From Alphaproteobacteria bacterium (lineage in GTDB: Bacteria; Pseudomonadota; Alphaproteobacteria; Sphingomonadales; Sphingomonadaceae): a stretch of DNA of 7,962 nucleotides. This document shows, in pieces, positions 5,064 through 7,962 of this stretch (its first letter is position 1; each line of letters opens with the position of its first letter). The position numbers and the translations under genes were made by a program. The notes under the pieces are model-generated. The model did not search any database and had not been told where the DNA came from. It worked only from the letters and a program-made list of their open reading frames with translations. The stretch spans positions 1 to 7,962 of the forward strand of contig JADCGM010000002.1 in NCBI GenBank assembly GCA_020249025.1. Reading direction: 5' to 3'.

Positions 5064-5696
5064 ATGACCGCCGTCGATTTCGCCAGCCTGCTCTGTTCGC
5101 GCCTCTGCCACGACCTCGTCGGGCCGGTCGGCGCGCTTTACAACGGCATCGAGCTTCTCGCCGACGAGGACGATCCGGAGATGCGGCAGCGCTGCATCGA
5201 ACTCGTCGCCGACAGCGCCCGCCAGACCTCGGCCAAGCTCAAGTTCTTCCGCCTCGCCTTCGGCGCCGCCGGCGGCTTCGGGGCAGAGGTCGACACGCGC
5301 GAGGCGCAGGCCGCGCTCGAAGGCCTCTACGCGGGCGATGCCCGCATCGAACTCGGCTGGCTGGTCGAGGCCGACTCGCTGCCCAAGGGCGCGGTGCGCA
5401 TTCTTCTCGTGCTGGCGATGACCGCGGGCGACGCGCTGCTGCGCGGCGGCCGGCTGAGCGTCGCCGCCGAGCGCCATGCCGGCGGGCTCGAGCTGGCGGT
5501 CCGCGCCGAAGGCGCGCGCGTGCTGCTCGACGACGAGGTGCGCGCCGCGATCGAGGGCCGCACCGCGGTCGAGGCGGTCACCCCGCGCGCCGCGCCCGGC
5601 TTCCTCGTCCGCTGTCTCGTCGACGAAGCGCGCGGCAAGCTGAAGGTCTCGGCCGGCGACGGGATGCTTGTCTTCGGCGTGACCCTCGCCGGTTAG
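5064..5696 (+). CDS. chpT: Histidine phosphotransferase ChpT
   Basis: Relays phosphate from the hybrid kinase CckA to the response regulators CtrA and CpdR, which control the cell cycle, motility and division in alphaproteobacteria; it is a cytoplasmic dimer. The 210-residue product starts with a helix carrying SRLCHDLVGPVGAL, where His16 is the expected phospho-accepting histidine, then NGIELL and a second helix (about 35-66) completing the dimerisation four-helix bundle. Residues of about 75-208 form the degenerate HATPase-like C-terminal domain, ending in the strand GMLVFGVTLAG; as in the family, no N/G1/G2 ATP-binding boxes are apparent. The ATG has a weak AAGG 8 bases upstream. Its TAG stop interleaves with the sufE stop on the other strand. 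ctrA and cckA are not in the window. Confidence 0.93.
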   Translation: MTAVDFASLLCSRLCHDLVGPVGALYNGIELLADEDDPEMRQRCIELVADSARQTSAKLKFFRLAFGAAGGFGAEVDTREAQAALEGLYAGDARIELGWLVEADSLPKGAVRILLVLAMTAGDALLRGGRLSVAAERHAGGLELAVRAEGARVLLDDEVRAAIEGRTAVEAVTPRAAPGFLVRCLVDEARGKLKVSAGDGMLVFGVTLAG

Positions 5697-6103
5697 CCGG
5701 CCATCCGCGCCGCGGTTTCGCGGACCAGCGCGATCATGTTGGGAATGCCCTGGGTGCGGTTGGAGCTCAGCTGCGCCTCCAGCTGGAAGCGCGCCAGCTC
5801 GGCCTTGATGTCGAGCGCGAGGATGTCGGCGGCGCTGCGGTCCTGAACCAGCGACACGATCAGCGCGACGATACCCTTGGTGATATGGGCGTCGCTGTCG
5901 GCGAGAAAATGCAGCCGGCCGTCGTCAAGCTGGGTCGGATAGACCCAGACGCTCGCCGAGCAGCCGCGCACCTTGGTCGCGTCGGTCTTGAGCGCGGCAG
6001 GCATCGGCTCCAGCTCGCGCCCCAGCTCGATGAGCAGGCGGTAGCGCTCGTCGCGGTCGTCGAGCAGTTCGAATTCGTCGGCGATGTCGGCAAAGTCTCG
6101 CAT
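5693..6103 (-). CDS. sufE: SufE-family cysteine desulfurase sulfur acceptor
   Basis: Accepts persulfide sulfur from a SufS/CsdA cysteine desulfurase and passes it on for Fe-S cluster assembly in the cytoplasm. The 136-residue length is typical. Starting MRDFADIADEFELL, it shows the conserved DRYxxLIELG-like stretch (DERYRLLIELGREL), then VRGCSASVWV with the acceptor Cys48, equivalent to Cys51 of E. coli SufE. Later come DAHITKGIVALIVSL and LSSNRTQGIPNM, the usual C-terminal family pattern. The start at 6103 is where family similarity begins; 21 further codons upstream are open but unconserved in character. No good Shine-Dalgarno precedes it. It lies 43 bases downstream of msrB in the same direction, and no sufS or other suf gene is in the window, so it is detached from a suf operon here. 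Confidence 0.95.
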   Translation of the reverse strand: MRDFADIADEFELLDDRDERYRLLIELGRELEPMPAALKTDATKVRGCSASVWVYPTQLDDGRLHFLADSDAHITKGIVALIVSLVQDRSAADILALDIKAELARFQLEAQLSSNRTQGIPNMIALVRETAARMAG

Positions 6104-6146
6104 GGCCGGGGCGCTTAGCACCGCTGCCGCCGCGACGGGAGAGGCG

Positions 6147-6554
6147 TCAGCGCGCGTCGTCCGCACCGCGGAAATCGAGCGCCGCCGAATTCATGCAATA
6201 GCGCAGCCCGCCCGCCTCGCGCGGACCGTCCGGAAAGACATGACCGAGATGCCCGTCGCAACGTGCGCAGCGCACCTCGGTGCGGCGCATGAAGAATTTG
6301 CGGTCCTCATGCTCGCTGACCGCGCCCGCTGCGACCGGCGCGGTGAAGCTCGGCCAGCCGGTGCCGCTGTCGAACTTGGTCGCGGCATCGAACAGCGGCT
6401 GGCCGCACCCGGCGCAGGTGTAGACGCCCGGCTCGTGATGATCCCACCAGCGCCCGGTGAAGGCACGCTCCGTGCCGTGCTGCCGCAGGACGTGATACTG
6501 CTCGGGCGCGAGCTCGGCCCGCCATTCGGCGTCGGTTTTCTCGATCTTGCTCAT
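6147..6554 (-). CDS. msrB: Peptide-methionine (R)-S-oxide reductase MsrB
   Basis: Reduces the R epimer of methionine sulfoxide in proteins, repairing oxidative damage, with electrons normally from thioredoxin. The 135-residue protein contains the full SelR domain: two zinc CxxC pairs (Cys47/Cys50 in CAGC and Cys96/Cys99 in CARC), FDSGTGWPSF (61-70), GHLGHVFPDGP (101-111) and the catalytic Cys120 in LRYCMNSAALDF. The position that carries a resolving Cys in many MsrBs (SGCGWPS) is Thr65 here, so this belongs to the form lacking that resolving residue. There is no signal peptide, so it is cytoplasmic. It lies between the TIGR02186 gene (45 bases upstream) and sufE (43 bases downstream), all leftward. 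Confidence 0.96.
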   Translation of the reverse strand: MSKIEKTDAEWRAELAPEQYHVLRQHGTERAFTGRWWDHHEPGVYTCAGCGQPLFDAATKFDSGTGWPSFTAPVAAGAVSEHEDRKFFMRRTEVRCARCDGHLGHVFPDGPREAGGLRYCMNSAALDFRGADDAR

Positions 6555-6580
6555 GGGCAGGATATCGGGATGCGGCAGCT

Positions 6581-6596
6581 GCGGCGCAAGCGCCGC
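6581..6596 (-). repeat. GC-rich hairpin between the TIGR02186 gene and msrB
   Basis: GCGGCG and CGCCGC form a 6-bp stem with loop CAAG, starting 3 bases downstream of the TIGR02186 stop codon and 26 bases before the msrB start. No T-run follows on the minus strand, so it is at best a weak attenuator or a transcript-stabilising structure. Confidence 0.3.
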
Positions 6597-6599
6597 GCC

Positions 6600-7352
6600 C
6601 TACCGCCGAACCACCGCGCCCGCCGCCCAGCCGGCAAGAAGCGCGATGGCGACCGCGCCGAGGCCGTAGGCGATCTCGTGGTCCTGTGCGGCCATGAACA
6701 CCGCCTGTTCGAAGCCCGACTTGCCGATGCGGATGTCGCGCGTCGCCGAGGCGACGACCTGCCCGTCCTGGATGAGGTGGATGTCGGCGGTGTAGCGCCC
6801 GACGGGCACCGCCGAGGGAATCGCGATGCGCGCCTGATAGAGCACGCTTTCGCTCAGCTCGACCCCGTCGTCGTCCTCGGCATAGAGCCCGGCGCGGCGG
6901 CGCAGATCGATCAGGCCTTCGATGAACAGCTTCGACAGTTCGGGGCTGTTGGAGCTTCCCGGCGACAGCTGCAGATGATCGAGCCCGATCTCGTAGATGG
7001 CGGCGGTGCGCTCGTCGACAAGGTCGCGCACCGGGGCGGAGGTGGCGACCGCATAGAAGCCGGGCGCGGTCTCGAAGCGCGCGCTCGTCGTGTTGAGCCA
7101 GATGCCCGCGACCTTTTCCTTGCGCCGCACCGTGATCGCCTCGGGCGGGCCGCGGACGATGACGGCGATGGCGGGCTCGTCGCGCGGGGTGCGTCCGCCC
7201 GGATACTGGATCGCGCCGAAGACGAGGAGTTCGGCGCCGGCGAAGCTGTATTCGATGTCGATGCGGCTCTGGTTGAGGTCCGCGACAAGGCGCGGCGCAG
7301 CGCCCGCAGGCGCGCCGAGAAGCAGGGCGAGAAGCGCGAGCCAGACCCTCAC
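6600..7352 (-). CDS. TIGR02186 family protein, secreted with a C-terminal membrane anchor
   Basis: A 250-residue protein of the alphaproteobacterial family TIGR02186, which has no established function. Starting at the GTG at 7352, it opens with a signal peptide (MRVWLALLALLLG, cleavage near residues 18-20), followed by the family-type sequence RLVADLNQSRIDIEYSFAGAELLVFGAI, which resembles an immunoglobulin-like beta domain. The central part continues with beta-rich sequence and a helical segment (SPELSKLFIEGLIDLRRRAGLY), a second beta region VGRYTADIHLIQDGQVV, and a single C-terminal helix at residues 229-248 ending in RR. This predicts a periplasmic domain tethered to the inner membrane. The GTG start overlaps the TGA of the permease gene (GTGA), and there is no strong Shine-Dalgarno, so the two are probably translationally coupled and may act as one transport unit. 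The signal peptide supports this start over longer frames. Confidence 0.88.
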   Translation of the reverse strand: MRVWLALLALLLGAPAGAAPRLVADLNQSRIDIEYSFAGAELLVFGAIQYPGGRTPRDEPAIAVIVRGPPEAITVRRKEKVAGIWLNTTSARFETAPGFYAVATSAPVRDLVDERTAAIYEIGLDHLQLSPGSSNSPELSKLFIEGLIDLRRRAGLYAEDDDGVELSESVLYQARIAIPSAVPVGRYTADIHLIQDGQVVASATRDIRIGKSGFEQAVFMAAQDHEIAYGLGAVAIALLAGWAAGAVVRR

Positions 7353-7962
7353 GACAGCTGCACCGTGAAGATCTCGTCGGGCCGCCAGGTCAGCCCGATG
7401 AGCAGGCGGATCGCCACCGCCAGCACCAGCACCGCGAGCGCGAGGCGCAGCTTCTGCGCCGGGAGCTTCTGCGCGGCGCGCGCGCCATATTGCGCGCCGA
7501 CGACGCCGCCGATCAGCAGCAGCACCGCCAGCACGATGTCGACGGTCTTGGCGTTGACGGCGTGGAGCAGCGTCGTCGTCGCGGTGACGAAGACGATCTG
7601 GAACAGCGAGGTGCCGATGACGACCGACGCCTGCATGCCCAGCAGATAGATCATCGCCGGCACAAGGATGAAGCCGCCGCCGACGCCCATGATCACCGTC
7701 AGCACGCCGACCATCGCCCCGAGCAGGAAGGGCGCGAGCGGCGATATGTAGAGGCCCGAGGCGTAGAAGCGCGTCTTCCACGGCAGCGCGGCGACGAGCG
7801 GGTTGTGGCGGTTGACGCGCAGCACGCTGCGGTCGCCGCGGCGCTCGGCGGCAAGGCTGCGGATTGAGTCGCGGAGCATGAGCAACCCGATCGAGCCGAG
7901 GAAGGCGACATAGACGAGCGCGATGACGGTATCGATCTGCCCGCTCTGCTGGAGCCAGCGGA
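7349..7962 (-). CDS. TauE/SafE (DUF81) family anion permease, C-terminal 203 residues (5' end outside the window)
   Basis: An inner-membrane permease of the TauE/SafE family, often annotated as a sulfite exporter, although tested substrates vary (sulfite, sulfoacetate, other organosulfur anions). The visible 203 residues begin RWLQQSGQIDTVIALVYVAFLGSIGLLMLRD, a helix, then a cytoplasmic basic loop, and the second DUF81 repeat, marked by MGVGGGFILVPAMIYLLGM, followed by SVVIGTSLFQIVFVTATTTLLHA and three more hydrophobic helices up to residue 203. The first repeat and the start codon lie beyond 7962. An internal ATG at 7885 is not the start, because the frame stays open with clear membrane-protein sequence to the edge. 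The stop overlaps the GTG of the TIGR02186 gene. Pairing of these two families is a recurring arrangement in alphaproteobacteria (from memory). Confidence 0.9.
   Translation of the reverse strand, partial: RWLQQSGQIDTVIALVYVAFLGSIGLLMLRDSIRSLAAERRGDRSVLRVNRHNPLVAALPWKTRFYASGLYISPLAPFLLGAMVGVLTVIMGVGGGFILVPAMIYLLGMQASVVIGTSLFQIVFVTATTTLLHAVNAKTVDIVLAVLLLIGGVVGAQYGARAAQKLPAQKLRLALAVLVLAVAIRLLIGLTWRPDEIFTVQLS

Noticed and set aside
4131..5477. A 448-codon minus-strand frame overlapping dat, the cold-shock gene and chpT
   Set aside because: It covers two well-identified plus-strand genes and is out of frame with dat. No motif is visible.
6084..7649. A 521-codon open frame on the plus strand opposite sufE, msrB, TIGR02186 and the permease
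   Set aside because: It runs antisense across four recognisable genes, and its sequence is repetitive Arg/Ala/Asp without domains, so it is a codon-bias shadow.
1..7962. Mobile elements, CRISPR arrays, tRNA or rRNA genes, phage or defence systems
   Set aside because: No direct-repeat arrays, transposase motifs, integrase sequence, tRNA-like segments or defence domains were seen; gene content is housekeeping and composition appears even throughout.

Overview
The window reads as ordinary chromosome from a high-GC alphaproteobacterium, most likely of the Sphingomonadales. That placement is an inference. It rests on the very GC-rich third codon positions, a ChpT phosphotransferase (a protein of the alphaproteobacterial CckA-ChpT-CtrA cell-cycle relay), a LapA-domain gene next to pyrF and trpF, and a TauE/SafE-TIGR02186 gene pair. 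I see no insertion sequence, prophage, tRNA, rRNA, CRISPR array or other sign of horizontal transfer. Coding density is very high: genes abut or overlap at several junctions.

Left part (1-1238, minus strand): a tightly packed operon read leftwards as LapA-domain membrane protein, pyrF (orotidine-5'-phosphate decarboxylase), a 54-residue small membrane protein, then the first 16 codons of trpF (phosphoribosylanthranilate isomerase), which runs off the left edge. Two of the three junctions are ATGA stop/start overlaps. A 146-base divergent intergenic region (1239-1384) with a plausible promoter and two GANTC sites separates this operon from the rightward genes.

Middle part (1385-4741): an 87-residue single-helix membrane protein, then a secreted S9A prolyl oligopeptidase that probably starts at a TTG codon. 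The oligopeptidase converges on a D-amino-acid aminotransferase (dat), and the two genes overlap tail to tail by 68 bases. The dat gene is divergent from a cold-shock-domain gene (4803-5027), which is followed by chpT (5064-5696).

Right part (5693-7962, minus strand): four leftward genes, TauE/SafE-family permease (cut by the right edge), a TIGR02186-family secreted/membrane-anchored protein, msrB and sufE. They share a sulfur theme: export of a sulfur compound or anion, repair of methionine sulfoxide, and sulfur transfer to Fe-S clusters. The permease and TIGR02186 genes overlap by 4 bases and are probably translated together. sufE and chpT meet tail to tail with interleaved stop codons.

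No clearly new system is visible. The items most worth a second look are the uncharacterised 54-residue protein inserted between pyrF and trpF, the uncharacterised TIGR02186 protein coupled to its permease, the 68-base antisense overlap of two metabolic genes, the apparently leaderless cold-shock gene, and possible CtrA and CcrM sites near chpT and in the 1239-1384 region.
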